In this document: positions 12,980 through 25,276 of the stretch, piece after piece | Layout: the number at the start of each line of letters is the position of its first letter | Position numbering within the stretch: position 1 is the stretch's first letter | Assembly: GCF_000003815.2 (NCBI RefSeq) | Contig: NC_049983.1 | Coordinates: 17,266,746-17,330,745, forward strand | Reading direction: 5' to 3' | Origin: Branchiostoma floridae | Taxonomy: Eukaryota > Chordata > Leptocardii > Amphioxiformes > Branchiostomatidae | DNA: 64,000 bases | Program-made: the position numbers and the translations under genes | The notes under the pieces: generated by a model | Told to the model about the DNA's origin: nothing | What the model saw: only the letters and a program-made list of their open reading frames with translations | Databases searched by the model: none

Positions 12980-13080
12980 ACTCCAAGCAGATGTTGAGTC
13001 GCGTAGATATAATAGTAGTCGGAAAAATTACACCGGCGCTCCTCCTACTATACCTACGCGACTCAACCTCTGCTTGGAGA
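12980..13080. mobile_element. CTCCAAGCAGA-type foldback MITE, copy 3
   Basis: CTCCAAGCAGATGTTGAGTC and the inverse GACTCAACCTCTGCTTGGAG form the ends of a 101-base hairpin. It lies just beyond the 3' end of lectin copy 1. Confidence 0.8.
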
Positions 13081-13107
13081 GTAATCATAACCTGATATGT
13101 ATGTTGT

Positions 13108-14274
13108 TTATGCATGCCCTAGACTGACCTGACACAGGAATGGAATACGAATGTAGCACGACCCGTCGTACCATCTCTCCGACTGCTGTATGATATTTTG
13201 GGGCTTGTGAGTAACGTTCATGCGAGAGGGGCTGAAATTCACGCAATCTTCCCATCCGCGATAGTTGTTGGGCTGCCCGGTGGCCCACAAGCTGTAGTTG
13301 CCGAGAGCGGTGCCGTCCACCCACCTGAACGATCCTTCGTCTTTACCCTGATCGTGCAGGCCAAACCAGAAGTAGGCCCTCTCGTTCACGGACTTGTACA
13401 GGGAGATCAGGAAGGCGTTGGTGTCGGCGTCTCGGGGCATGGCGAGGGTGCCGCCGTCAGCGTGGCATGCCAGGTCCGATTGCCAAAAGTTCTTTTTTGT
13501 GTTGAAGGCCTTGTAGCAGACTCCACGCCACTTGGTGTATCCCCCGGGACAAAGCGCAGACGGCCAGCCTACCTGGTCAAGACGCTTGCCCAAGACGGCC
13601 GTTCGGTTTCGCTCGCTGGCCAGGTTGCGTTTCAAGGCATCGACAGTGGTGGAGAGTTGCGACGTTTTGTTGATGAACACCACCAGGACGACTCCCAGGG
13701 TGACCAGGGCTACCACAACAACAAAGACGGCGGTCATGGTGCGGTAGCTGCAGTTGGCCCTTCCTTTATTTTCTGGACACGCTAACAGCTTGCAGACACT
13801 TCGGCGGTCTCCCGGTTTATCCTCATGTTCGTCCGCAGACGTGTCTACAGGACCCGGTGTGTCGTTTGTGGCATCGACCTCATCCTGGAGTGTATTCGCC
13901 TCCGGTGCAGTTTGCTGCGCCCCGGTCTCCTGTGCAGCTGTAGGGGACGAGAGCTTCGCCATCTGAAGTCGTGGTACCGCCTCGGGTACTTCATATGTGT
14001 TTGAAGACGTTTGCTGCGCCCCGGTCTCCTGTGCAGGCGACGAGAGCTTCGCCATCTGAAGTCGCACCGCCTCGGGTTCTTCATATATGTCTGAAGAAGT
14101 TTCTCGCCATTCTTGCCACCTGTGAGACGAGTTGTTGTCATGTGTACGTGGGGTGAGCCCACTTGCACCGCTCTGACCCACTGGCCATGGGATGCAATGG
14201 GACCGCGGCGCGCTGGCTAGTTCGTTGCTTTGACCAGCGATTCGGGCCCGGACTGGCTGTGCTTGTTCGTACAT
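13108..14274 (-). CDS. Type II membrane C-type lectin, copy 1 (intronless)
   Basis: One 388-residue open frame starting MYEQAQPVRA, the start shared with the paralogue at 26.6 kb. Residues 1-180 are a hydrophilic, presumably cytoplasmic region; 181-201 are a single membrane segment (TAVFVVVVALVTLGVV); a short stalk follows; about 242-381 are a C-type lectin-like domain beginning CPGGYTKWRGVCYKAF and ending FLCQ, with cysteines at the usual places. The carbohydrate-site motif is QPN (334-336) with WED (341-343) and WYD in place of WND (368-370), so calcium-dependent sugar binding is possible but not assured. The cytoplasmic part holds a tandem repeat of about 30 residues, each with a YxxP tyrosine motif (YEEP at Y64, YEVP at Y94), potential SH2 docking sites. 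This suggests a cell-surface recognition receptor, perhaps immune; ligand unknown. Confidence 0.9.
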   Translation of the reverse strand: MYEQAQPVRARIAGQSNELASAPRSHCIPWPVGQSGASGLTPRTHDNNSSHRWQEWRETSSDIYEEPEAVRLQMAKLSSPAQETGAQQTSSNTYEVPEAVPRLQMAKLSSPTAAQETGAQQTAPEANTLQDEVDATNDTPGPVDTSADEHEDKPGDRRSVCKLLACPENKGRANCSYRTMTAVFVVVVALVTLGVVLVVFINKTSQLSTTVDALKRNLASERNRTAVLGKRLDQVGWPSALCPGGYTKWRGVCYKAFNTKKNFWQSDLACHADGGTLAMPRDADTNAFLISLYKSVNERAYFWFGLHDQGKDEGSFRWVDGTALGNYSLWATGQPNNYRGWEDCVNFSPSRMNVTHKPQNIIQQSERWYDGSCYIRIPFLCQVSLGHA

Positions 14275-14386
14275 ATCTGTGTCGTACTATCAGGTAGGGA
14301 CTGAATGTGCAGTCTATAACTGAGGAAAATGTATATTGATGTGGGAACTGAAATGATTATTAGTCTGAGAAAAGGATGACACTTGT

Positions 14387-14460
14387 CCTTATATGGTGTG
14401 GTAGACGCAGCATGACGTATTCCCTTGCCTTTGCACGTGGCAGACTAATTATCTTGAAGA
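14387..14460 (-). promoter_or_regulatory. Putative core promoter of lectin copy 1
   Basis: TATAAGG on the minus strand (14387-14393) lies about 115 bases before the start codon. The surrounding blocks ATTAGTCTGA and GGCAGAC(T/C)AATT recur at the same spacing upstream of lectin copy 2. Confidence 0.5.
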
Positions 14461-15759
14461 AGACAAACGTGAATACAACCTTGGAAACACAGACGTCAGA
14501 GTAAACTTCTCAACTGATTTTTAACAGATTTTTTTGATGAGATGATATCTTTTTTTAAATTCATTTCAATTGTTGTGGACAAACTCTAATTCTAATTCAT
14601 CTGCAATCATAACTCTGCAAAACTTTTGCATTCATTATTTTATATTTATATTACATTTGCATTTATATTACCAGAGACGCACGCGCTCTTTTATCCAACG
14701 TTACACGAACATGTGCCTGATGTTTGCAGACTCATTATTTTCCGTTACTTTTTGTGGTTCACTCTGATCGTTATTCCTCGTTGAAACCGGAACTGAATGT
14801 CGCCATCGGAAAAACAGAACATGTTCGCTCAATTATCCTAGAAGAAATAATGTAAGAGATTGCCTCAATGCATGAATCAAGTGATGTTATTTGATTTAGT
14901 GTGATAATGGGTTTCAAAACGATCTCGCCACAACACAGTAGAAGCCGCTTAATTGCACACCCCATTTACCAGTGCTTTTCGTGCAATCATCTGAATGGTG
15001 CAACAGAGTGAAGTTAGCTGGACCGCACCACCACGGGATTTGGGGATTTCGTGCAATCAACAGAAGTGTGCGATTATCTGTTGTGCAATTAACTGACTTC
15101 TACTGTAGTTTAAAACTCTCAAAACTCTTACGAGACTTTATCAGACTCCCCTTTGTTCCATAGACCACCCAAAGGTACAAGCCTTTGCCATGGCCTTTCC
15201 GGAAACACGCTAATTCAATGTCGGGCGGTTGATAGAAAATCGATGAACGTTTCCTCCGAGTATACACATGAGCTCGGCCGGAGTCTGGTAGAGACTAGGG
15301 CGAGCATGGAACACTAGACACAAGAACACAAGACGGAAACAAGTACACGAAACAAGACGACACCCAGATAAGAACAAGTCCTCAGACCGAGAAGTTTCGG
15401 AGGAAGCCCTTTTCAAACAAAGTTGTCCTAATGGTGTCTGGAATCCTCCTCAATCAGCAAAGGTCTTTTACCCTGGATATCAGAGTACAACTTAGCCGGC
15501 TAAGGGAATTACGCCTTCTACGCGACGGCGTATCTCCCCGGGCCGGCTAATTCCATTTACGGGGGATGTTGCTAGGGGCAGAATCGTAGCCGCGAGCGCT
15601 GTTCTCTGACAACCAGTGTAAGGTCTTTAGTCTTCCTTTTTCAAATGCATGTATTGCTCCCGAAGGCTACCTCAAAACCAATTCCTAGGGAATACATTCC
15701 TGCAACTTAAGAGATACAGTGGGGTTCATGCACCACCAACAACTGACCAGTCGACGGGT

Positions 15760-15832
15760 CCGGGCCTTTTAGCCTAGCGGTTGTGGCGTTGGGTTTCAAC
15801 CCAGACTCAGATTCGAATCCTGTTGGGAGACA
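15760..15832 (+). repeat. tRNA-like (SINE-like) element
   Basis: TAGCCTAGCGG resembles a polymerase III A box, and GATTCGAATCC, about 40 bases later, a B box. The expected cloverleaf is imperfect around GTTGGGTTTCAACCC, so it is more likely a tRNA-derived repeat or pseudogene than a functional tRNA. Confidence 0.4.
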
Positions 15833-16202
15833 GGAGACTTTTTCTACTCGCCCTTTTTGGAACGATTATAATGCTGTTACAGTAGAAAAGTCTCCACCAC
15901 TGAGGCGTCGCCAAAAACTAGATACCTTCACCACGAGAGAGTATTGATGGATCAATGTAATGATAACGTCTGGAGAGGCGCGGCTTTTTCCGGACTTTCG
16001 ATTGGCTAACGAAGTGGTCTTGAACTTGGCATACGGAAATTGTGCCGTGCTACGGGTGCGAGTATGCCATGTATGCTACCGGCCGGGATACCATGCCTGC
16101 CACTATGGTACTGAGAAAATGGAAAGAAAAACGAACAAAAGGAGAAGCTGTACTATAAGTACTACAGGGGCAAGGTATACATCTCAATATCTTTTTACAT
16201 AA

Positions 16203-16362
16203 ATCTCCAAGCAGATCCTATGGTAGCATAAGATAGTAGTATCAAAAGCAGGCAGAGGAGTAAAGCCGGTCTAGTACTGAGTGTGCTTCTCCCGGTAGCC
16301 GGCTTCACTCCTCTGCCTGCTTTTGATACTATCTTATACTACCGTAGGATCTGCTTGGAGAT
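16203..16362. mobile_element. CTCCAAGCAGA-type foldback MITE, copy 2
   Basis: A near-perfect 160-base palindrome with the same ATCTCCAAGCAGAT ends and GCATAAGATAGTA arms as the copy at 4.4 kb. Its arms pair over most of their length. Confidence 0.85.
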
Positions 16363-17629
16363 TACTTTTTATCGTGATTCCCCAAACTCCATGGCCTCCT
16401 ATCCCTGCCGCCTCCACCCGAAAGCATTTCTGGTTCGCCCCCAAGGACATGTCAATAAACAGACAATCCGCATGCGCAAACAAATAGCCGCGGGTTATTA
16501 GTTCCATCGGGATGTACCTGACGCACAGAGAACAACACCTGCTAGTGATCAATATTTACTTCTTGCCAGATTCCCTATTCAGACAGGTATGTACCTTTAG
16601 CCGTTCTCCTCGTATACAGTTCAATGGTCTATGTGGCACTGTGTTGTTTGTAAATTTCTCCGTTTTGGAGAGTATTCACCGTTATAGAACGGTTGCATCA
16701 ACTGCAAATAAGAGCCGTCGCATTCGATTCTTTGGATAAAACCAAGGAAAAATGTCATTTGTGTTGAGGAAATCACGCAGTGGCCTGACATCACAAGCGA
16801 TTGGCTGAATTCTAGATAGTTTCTGAAGCTCAAACGGTAACAAATGATCACATAGTAGCTCACTGAACTGGTGACCTCTGTAATGTCATGACCTACTTTT
16901 TGGTTGAGTTGATGACCTTTGACCCGCACCACACGTAACCGATATCAACCTTTTTATCTTGTCCCCTTTGTTTCCTGAATAGGCACACACCACAGTTTGA
17001 AACTTGGGAAGTCTGAACACGGCTGTAACTGGCCCCTCGCCGGCTGGATCGGCTGTTGGGCGGGTTGCTATTGCTTGAAATACATAAAATACATAGACTG
17101 CAACCTTGAAAGTGTTTACCTTTGATTCAAGCCACAGTGAATTTAAACCAAGAAAACAGACACTTCTTTCGTGATGAGCTTCTGTAGTGCTAGCTAAGCA
17201 AAGAAAACAGGGGTTTGCACTACTCGAGTAACAGAGGCACACGTAATATATAATCTCACAGCAGATATTACGATAGCATAAGATCAACGTTAGTATCATC
17301 AGCTACCAGAGTAGTAAAGCTGACCTGGGAGACTGCGGTTGTCCTGACTCCCGGTACACACCACCGCTGCAACGCACCCCGCCCACAATGATGTTTGCAC
17401 AGGTACACATTTGGGTCAACAGACATTATTGGAAACCTAAAACTTGCTTTTCTGACTGACATTTAATCACGAAAGATATCTGAAACTTTCGTCCAAACGT
17501 GCGCAGGAAGGCAGGCTTCTCTGTGTTACGTTGCAGATGTGTTTATGTGCCAGATGAAAATGTTGCATAGTATATGCAGAGCCTTAATACATTGTTTCCT
17601 TGTTCTCTGCTCCAAGGGAAGCCTGAACC

Positions 17630-20600
17630 ATGACCGATCTGAGCAGTATAAGGAAACCCCTGTCTGTCGTGGCGAAGCTGTGTTACGGGATTGGAGGTGC
17701 CGGTATTGAGATCACGTGGGCCGTACTCGGGGCCTACACTAGTACCTTCCTGGTACAGGTGGCTCAGGTAAACTGTCATACTTCAATATGCCGTTTATAT
17801 TTTTCTTCTTGTCATCTTGAAATGTACACCAAGATAGTTAAAGGTGTCAAAATCCCACCTGAACTATCAAAAATTTACCTTACTCCTAAGGCTTAGTTCA
17901 CATTTCCAAACCGGGGCCCGGCCGGGCAGCTTTCGGGAGCGAAAAGAAGGACATAAAAGACATCAAAATATACAAAATGTCGAAATAAAATTCATGGGCA
18001 TCATATGTATATATTTCTAGCTATACATTTTAATATTTCGTTTCTTGAAACATCCCGGCCGGGCCCCGGTTTGGAAATGTGACCTAAGCCTAACCAGCGT
18101 GTCTGGACAAGACCTGTTAACAAGTTTGGGGCCTTCACCTTTGACCTTCGACCACCATGCATCACGCATGCGCATTCACACTCAGAACTGTGAGCTGGCT
18201 TATTCACACTTACACGTGTGTTGTTTTGTATATTCTTGTAGATGCCCCCTTTGTTTGCAACATCCATCATTTTCGGCAGCAGGGCAGTAGACGTCTTCTG
18301 TAACTTCATCTTGGGCCCGTTGATTGACAGGACAAACACACGATGGGGAAAAGCGAAACCATGGTAACGTATTTATTTGTTCAGCCGTTTACAAACAGCC
18401 AGGGTTGCCCAACTAGCCATAGGCTGTTGCCAAGGGCTAACCATGAATGGTAACGTACAGATGAGATTTTACATAGATCATCTGCAATTGTAATTTCTTG
18501 GTCTGTGAAATGACAGGAATGTCATATTTGCGTATTCTATTTGTAGAGCTGATGAATGCATTGTTTTTCTCAAACAACTCGTTGAAGCAAATTTCTTACT
18601 GCATGTGGACATGCCATAAAAAAAGGTTTCAGTACAACTCTAAAAGTTTCTGATCTCCTTGATCATATCTAGGATCATGGTATCACAACTGATCATCGCT
18701 GTCATGAACGCGTTGATCTGGTATGTCCCGGATGTTGGAACGGACGGAAAGCTGGCCTGGTACATTCTGCTGTACACTGTGATGAAGATCGCCATGTCGG
18801 TAAGTCCCGCGAAATACGAGTAACCACTGGTTAAGAAATCATCATGCAAATCTGAAATGCTCAATGATAGGCTCAATATGATAGGCTCAAAGATGTTAAA
18901 TGTCAATGTAGTTAATTGTATGTCAACATTGCACTTTGGTTATTATATTGCAAATACGTACAAAACATTTTTCAAAACTAAAAGTATTGTAAGCATCGTC
19001 GCCTGTCCCTCAGTTTTGAAAGCTATTCACTTAAAAACTTGCATTTACGGTGATGTCAATCTAACCGATGCTAGATCATGTTGACAAAGATGTTGACTTT
19101 TTTCAGGGTTTTTCAATTTCCCACCGAACATATTTGATGTTTCTGAGCGATGATAACTCCGACAGAGACTCGGCCGTTCTGTACAGTGAGTAGCAACAAA
19201 TGTCTTACGGATCAAGGTTTTCCCTGTTCTGGTTTCTCCCTCTGATAGATCACGGCGGTAAAACGTCATTGATTGCAAAATTGTGGCAGATAGCGCTCAG
19301 AAACGACAGGCAGTCGGTCATCTGAAACTTCTTCCTCTAATGTCACTCATGTACATGTGCAAGTAGGTAGCAATGTAGTTCGGGATCACATGAAGTCAAA
19401 CATTATCTACTATCACAGTTAAGTCATTATATAGGGTCGAGATGTTTGGAGCACAGAATGTTGAAATCACACAGCGAGCGATTCTGATTTGCCGTGTCAA
19501 GTGGCAATAGTCTGTGTATCCGAAGAAATTTACAGAAGAAATTTACAGAAATTTCCTCCTGTCTTTAACTTGTCAGCCTTCAAAACAAATGTCCACCGCT
19601 ATCTCCGTGTACAATTATTTCCAACGTCTTACTTCATCGCCTTGAAGTTGTCTAATGGCCTTGCAGTTTAAAGACTCTCGTTAAAAATATGTGGACTACC
19701 TACTACCATTCGCCGTTCGGCTGCCGCCCGTGATTCAAAGTTTGATAACGTAGGTGTGATCTGGGAGGATGGCATGGGCGTAAGATATTTTCTATCCTAG
19801 TTTGAAATGTTCTAGATATCAAGGTATTAAGAACAACTTTCTCCGTTTCAGGGTCCCTTGTCATGGTTGGGGGCACTGTTGGGGGGATGGCATTGCATGG
19901 GCAGATCTTGGCATCATATAGACGTTCTGACTTTGACGCCTGTGACAACAACGCCACCTACGGCGCCAACAACACCAACAGTTCTATGGACGACGCATCT
20001 TTGGCGATGACGGTGAGTGCATGCACTTACAAAAACATTAACTTATGTCAGCCCTAACTAGCATGGCGTTGCTACCACACGTAAAGGCCGTGTTGATGTG
20101 AGTTTATCGGAATTCCGACCACTTAGATTTCATACGATTCACAGTATGGTCATAAGTTGTTTTTTTTAAACGGATGAAAACTGATGCAAGCGCTGATGCC
20201 AACCATATAATAATGAAATCAACATGGCCTAAGCCCCTGTAAGGCTTAAGTCACATATCCAAACCGGGGCCCGGCCGGGATGTTTAAAGAAACGAAAAAT
20301 TAAAACGTATACCTAGAAATACATACAAATTATGCCTATGAATCTTATGTTGACATTTTGTGTATTTTGGTGTCTTTTATGTCATTCCTTTCCCTCCCGA
20401 AAGCTGCACGGTCGGGCCCCAGTTTGGAAATGTGACCTAAGCCCAAGGCCTACGTCACATTTCCAACCCGGGTCCCGGCCGGTCTGTTTGCGGAAACGAA
20501 ATATTAAAGTTTATGCCAATGAATATGCACAAGGCATGCTGTTGAATTATTTTTTGGTACGTTTTGCATCGTACTTTTCGTTCGCCGAAACTGCCCGGCC

Positions 20601-23600
20601 GGGCCCCTTTGTGGAAATGTGACGTTAGCCTAACCCGGTACAGTTTTCATAACTCCATGTCCCGATTTCTACAGAAAAACGGCTACATGATCTCTGCGGC
20701 AGCTGTGTGCCTTCTAGTACTCATCGGCTTGATAGCGACTGCCTTTGGAACAACCGAGAGAAAAGGTAGCACGTCTCTGCCATCCGTTTACGAGTATTCC
20801 AGACCCATGGGTCTGCTATCCAGCCTTCTCGTCGCGTTAGCGCTGGTCAGCCGTCAGCCAATCAGACACCAATCGCATTGTTCAAGAGAAAGTTAACAGC
20901 CAATCACGTTGTCTCTTGACCGTGGGTGATGGTGTGATTGGCTTCCGGCTAGCCAGCGATAAAGCTAAAGGCACAACCCGTCATACGCGCAATTTGTCCG
21001 TACGATTTTTTGGGAGGCCGCGTCCGCCACGTATTTCTGAAAACGTTCTGGCTGTACAGGGCAGGCGCGAGGCCCGTACTGGCACGTACGCCTACGGGGG
21101 TCGAATCCGCATGCCGGTGGCACACAAAATTTTACCTGCACGTAGCATTGTACGGCACATTGTCTGCGCACTCCAAAATCCGAGTTCGCACGGAGGCGGT
21201 ACTTACCACTAACGGATCCCAAAAGATTGCCGACGATTTGGCACGTAGACAGCATGTATTTGCACGTACAGCGGGTTGTGCCCTTAGCTCTATGCATTCG
21301 AGACGTACACAGATCGCAGGCTAGTACGCCAGATCGCTGCTTGGCTGACACACCCAGCTACTCTGATACACAAAAGCATTGGGTCTGGTCTGAAGTAATC
21401 TCATGCGCTATCGCTGATCAGCCAATCAGATAACCCCCTTCCTGATATTGGAGGTTGCTACTTGTCTATAGGCACCGATATGATTGGCTGGTAGCCTACA
21501 CGTCGCTATTAATGATAGGACGAGCGAGATTCAGTGCGATATTCACTTCTTATAGAACAACTTTCCTTCTATACACCCAAAATATGCCTAAACATTTTTT
21601 TCCCAAATTTTGATCGTTCCAGATATTTCTAGGATATCTGGTGGCGAGCGTGCCGGGCAATTCCAACTGAGGACTTTGAAGACTGTGCTAACGTTCCGCC
21701 CCTACGTGTTTTATCTTGTGACATATTTCTGTGTCCAAACAAGTGCGTCAGTGAGTATGGCATGGAGAAGTCAAATCTACCAATAGTTTATACGTAGTGC
21801 GACAGTGATTCAAAGCTAACTGTTGCAATGGAACATATTTTTATCCATCAATATCCGGCGGAAAAGTCAACTGTTAACATTTAACACAATGAGCAACTCG
21901 ACACTATTTCCGGGCATTGGTCATTTTGCATTTTGCTCTACCTTGTCTTTTTTTACAGATAGGGCATGGCGCAGTGGCCCTGTATGCACAATACAGTCTG
22001 GACTTGGAAGACCAGATAGAGAACGTCATTTTAGCAGTCATGGTAAGAAACAATGCATACTGGTGATTGTGTTGCTTGGCAATGTGACAAGTTTTTTTGT
22101 AGACTCTCTACTGTGCTGATGTACAGCATTACTACGTTTTCACAATCTATCGCATGATAGAAACAACCATTTTCCAATGATTTCATATATTTTCCACGTT
22201 TGAGGAGAATTTTGTTCTCACATGAAACTGATAATACAAATGTACGTTTTTGTCTTACAGACGTCATCAGCGCTAGCCATCCCGTTGATTGCTTTCATCG
22301 TGTCCAAATTTGGGAAGAAGACCACCTACATATGCTGTCAGCTGGTAAGGTCCTGAAACACTATTGTATCGTATGTTTTCTCGTGACGTCACAGACGCCA
22401 TGTTGGTGGGTTGATCATGAAATAGTCAGAGCTGTAAATACGCATGTCTATGACATTACATTACAACATTTGATTAATCTCCTATTCACTGTTTTTCTAT
22501 TTCTACAATTTGCTTGCTTTTTTTAGTTGTTACATTTCTTATGATGTTATATTTCTATTTCTCTATTTTGTTTAGTTATCAATTATTGAAGTATTATAAT
22601 TTCCTTCCATTTTGTTAATTGGTATAATAGTTTGGGTTATATAATTTTACATCTATTCAATCTTTTTTAGCATATGAATTGTTAAATTGTATGATAATTT
22701 GCTACTTTGGGTGCTTTTTTCTCCCCCTGCACGTTCTTTCATCCTTTAAATTGCGTTATGCTATCTTTTTCAAAAATTGTGCAAAATAAATCAAATCAAA
22801 ATGCTACTTATGTGACTGTCAACGTGATTGTTCCTTCTGTTTGTAGGGTTGGAAACCAAGGCAAAACCTATGTCTTAGAACATGCCTAAGGTAAACTGCT
22901 AAGTTACAATTATGGTTGTTTTCACTGTGCTTGTAGGTTGGGATCCCGCTGTACATTGGATTTCAGTTTGTACCCAACGGCAGCTTAGCTGTTTATGCTA
23001 TTGTCATAACCTTCGGCATCTCATTGGGTTCACACTACTTCATACCATGGTAAGTGATCGTATTTTTGTACAACGTCTGATGTTTTTAGTTTAATATTTC
23101 CGTCCTGGCTGTGAAGTCGGCTCTGAACATCGGCTTCCTCGGTAGTTCTACAGTATGGCCCCGCCGGGTTAGCCTACATCGATATATCAGGCCTTTCTAT
23201 GACGGTATGAATCGGAGAATTCGGATTGAAAAGGGGAGCGATTGGCCAGGAGAGTCAGTCCACCGGAAGGCCAATGAAACTCCATTGTGGCCGAACTCCA
23301 CTGGCAGAATTATTTTCCCTGCACCCAAAGTATTAAGTCTGGTAGAAGTTATTTGTATATAAGTTTAAACTCTCCGATAAAAGCCAATCTAATACTACTG
23401 ATAGGGCGACTGGCGCCCCCCTCCCATCAGTGCCTTCGTGAACTAAAGAATCACAATATGCCCACCCACAGGCTAATGCTGACAGACATCATAGAAGGCT
23501 GCTATCTCCAGACCAAGGAAAGACTGGACACCACCTTCGTCGCCCTTACGCTGTCAATAAATAGTCTCGGCATCACCTTGGGACTGATGATGGCTACCAT

Positions 23601-25276
23601 CGGGCTGGAGTGAGTACCGATATCTACATTTATGTCATACCTAGGTTATAACGTTCCATACATTTGTTCCGGACCGTGTGATACAAAGCTTTATGTCATA
23701 CCTGTGACGCGAAAACGTTCGATACGGGTGTTCCGGACCGGATGATAACTTTCCGTACGGCCCGGGCTTATCACACGGGCTCCATTCGAATAAATCGAAC
23801 TGTTTCGAGTGGGCCGAGTACGACGCCATCGAAATATTGAATACTAGTACCTGATTCGGACGTTGGAACATTACTGTTGCAACGTGTTTTTTTTCGAGGG
23901 CAACAAATTTGTTCAACTTCTGGCGCATTTCGCATCAAAACAGCGGTTTTCTCCGGTGGGTATGACATAAATAAAATACAACACGGTGTATTCCGCATCA
24001 CCCTCGGCCTCAGCCCTCCCGCGGGTCGGATCACCCTCCAGCCGTCGGGCGATCCAACCCGCGATCGGGCTGGTACTTCGGGTGATATGGAATACACCTT
24101 GTACACAGTACACAGCTTGGGACATACCAATTCCTCCGCGATAGGGGTAGTACACTGAAAAAAAGTGACGGAAGGGTTTTGAGGGTCCAGGTTTGGGTGT
24201 ACATTTCTCATAAACTGCTGCGAATACTACCGAATTGACTACTGACAAGGCTCATAAGCGTAAAACGTGATTTGGGGCCTTTACCTTTGACATATCACCC
24301 ACAATTCCGGTTACTGCACATGCGCACTCGGAACCGTGAATGTTCTTATTGCATCATAGAGCCGATTGATACCATGACTACATTTCCTCTACATCTTTCG
24401 TCTGCAGAATCGCAGGCTACAAATTAGGATCCTGTGTTCAGCCTGACACCGTAGGAAGCGCCATGCGGATTCTGCTGTCGGCGTTTACGTCAGTCCTGAC
24501 CGTCGTGGGCGTGGTGTTTCTATGGCAATACCCAATCACAGGGGAAAGGCAAAAGGAAATTATGGAGGCCATCAAAAAACGGTTAGTTTTTTTTCAAACT
24601 TCCTTATCAATTTTTCTTATGTTTCTTTCTTATGGTTATTAGCATAGCTTCTATAAGTTTGTGCATCTGTTAATGTAAATTTCTACTCGGTACGAGGGTC
24701 GGTACTGCTTTCGGTCACATGCATACAACAGGCCATCGACTAGTAAATATAAGATATATGTGCCAATGTGTAGCAATGATAGAACGAAATCTATGAAGTG
24801 CGTAACTGGCAACAAGTCTTATGCAGAAATGTTTACGCATTATATAATTAAGGTGCAGTGATTCCCACAACATTACGGCGAAAAATGTTTGTTGTATCAC
24901 GTTTGGGAGACTATAGCAAAATCTACAGTCAACTAGGAAAATCGGAGATATCAAGACTATGCAATAAAAGTTTAATCACGGAATAGCTGAATTTTGCTAT
25001 TTAAAGATCGTAGGGACTTAATGTACGTACTCTATTGAGATGACCATGTACATAAAATTTGTTTGTGGTTCTCCTGCATTCCACAGGAAACTTGCAAACG
25101 CCTTCCAACATGATGCTAGCAAACGAAACGGAAGCCTGTCCGATATGAATGAAAAGGCTCTAATACCAGTGGAGATTTTAAGTTCAACTGCAAAAGGGCT
25201 GGAAGAGGAAGACAACATTTTGTCGTCAAAAACAGATTTGTCTGTACTTTTTGATTGTAGAGAATCGGTGATTTGA
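17630..25276 (+). CDS. MFSD2-like: MFSD2-like MFS (GPH family) transporter, copy B, 13 exons
   Basis: Exons: 17630-17767, 18242-18363, 18673-18799, 19107-19185, 19852-20012, 20675-20765, 21623-21750, 21959-22042, 22261-22344, 22937-23049, 23472-23609, 24408-24581, 25087-25276. They total 1629 bp (542 residues plus stop) with compatible phases and GT-AG borders. Start MTDLSSIRKPLSVVAKLCYG matches copy A. Family signs are the DRTNTRWGKAKPW loop, RDSAVLY after the fourth exon, a glycosylation-rich extracellular stretch (NNATYGANNTNSS, exon 5) and CVQP in exon 12, where MFSD2 proteins carry the same CVQP. The role is probably proton/sodium-coupled uptake of a lysolipid-like or other small amphipathic solute at the plasma membrane; this is inferred from family. 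The copy differs from A by a two-residue deletion in exon 7 and by a longer C-terminal tail. It is divergently oriented to copy A with 8.9 kb between the start codons. Confidence 0.9.
17890..18091. mobile_element. GGGGCCCGGCCGGG-type foldback MITE, copy 1
   Basis: The left arm CACATTTCCAAACCGGGGCC is mirrored by GGCCCCGGTTTGGAAATGTG on the right; about 200 bases, in intron 1 of transporter B. Confidence 0.85.
20242..20443. mobile_element. GGGGCCCGGCCGGG-type foldback MITE, copy 2
   Basis: Same ends as copy 1 (AGGCTTAAGTCACAT, then TTTGGAAATGTGACCTAAGCC), in intron 5 of transporter B. Confidence 0.85.
20446..20632. mobile_element. GGGGCCCGGCCGGG-type foldback MITE, copy 3
   Basis: Immediately next to copy 2 in the same intron: AAGGCCTACGTCACATTTCC at the left, GGAAATGTGACGTTAGCC at the right. 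The internal sequence differs from copy 2, so it is a separate insertion or an old duplicate. Confidence 0.8.
23985..24098. repeat. Foldback element in transporter B intron 11
   Basis: GGTGTATTCCGCATCACCC and GGGTGATATGGAATACACC form the ends of a 114-base imperfect hairpin. Confidence 0.65.

Larger units (their letters stand above)
8775..13107. other. Spacer between transporter A and lectin 1
   Basis: Contains the MITEs at 8845, 9626, 10469, 10863 and 12980 and the E-box repeat at 11951. No open frame of convincing coding character on either strand. Confidence 0.6.
14275..17629. other. Spacer between lectin 1 and transporter B
   Basis: Contains the lectin core promoter, the tRNA-like element at 15.76 kb and the palindromic MITE at 16.2 kb. 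Around 15490-15550 there is a weak palindrome (TTAGCCGGCTAAGGGAATTA and its inverse). No gene seen. Confidence 0.55.

Noticed and set aside
13198-13785. 195-residue plus-strand frame
   Set aside because: Antisense shadow of the lectin 1 gene.
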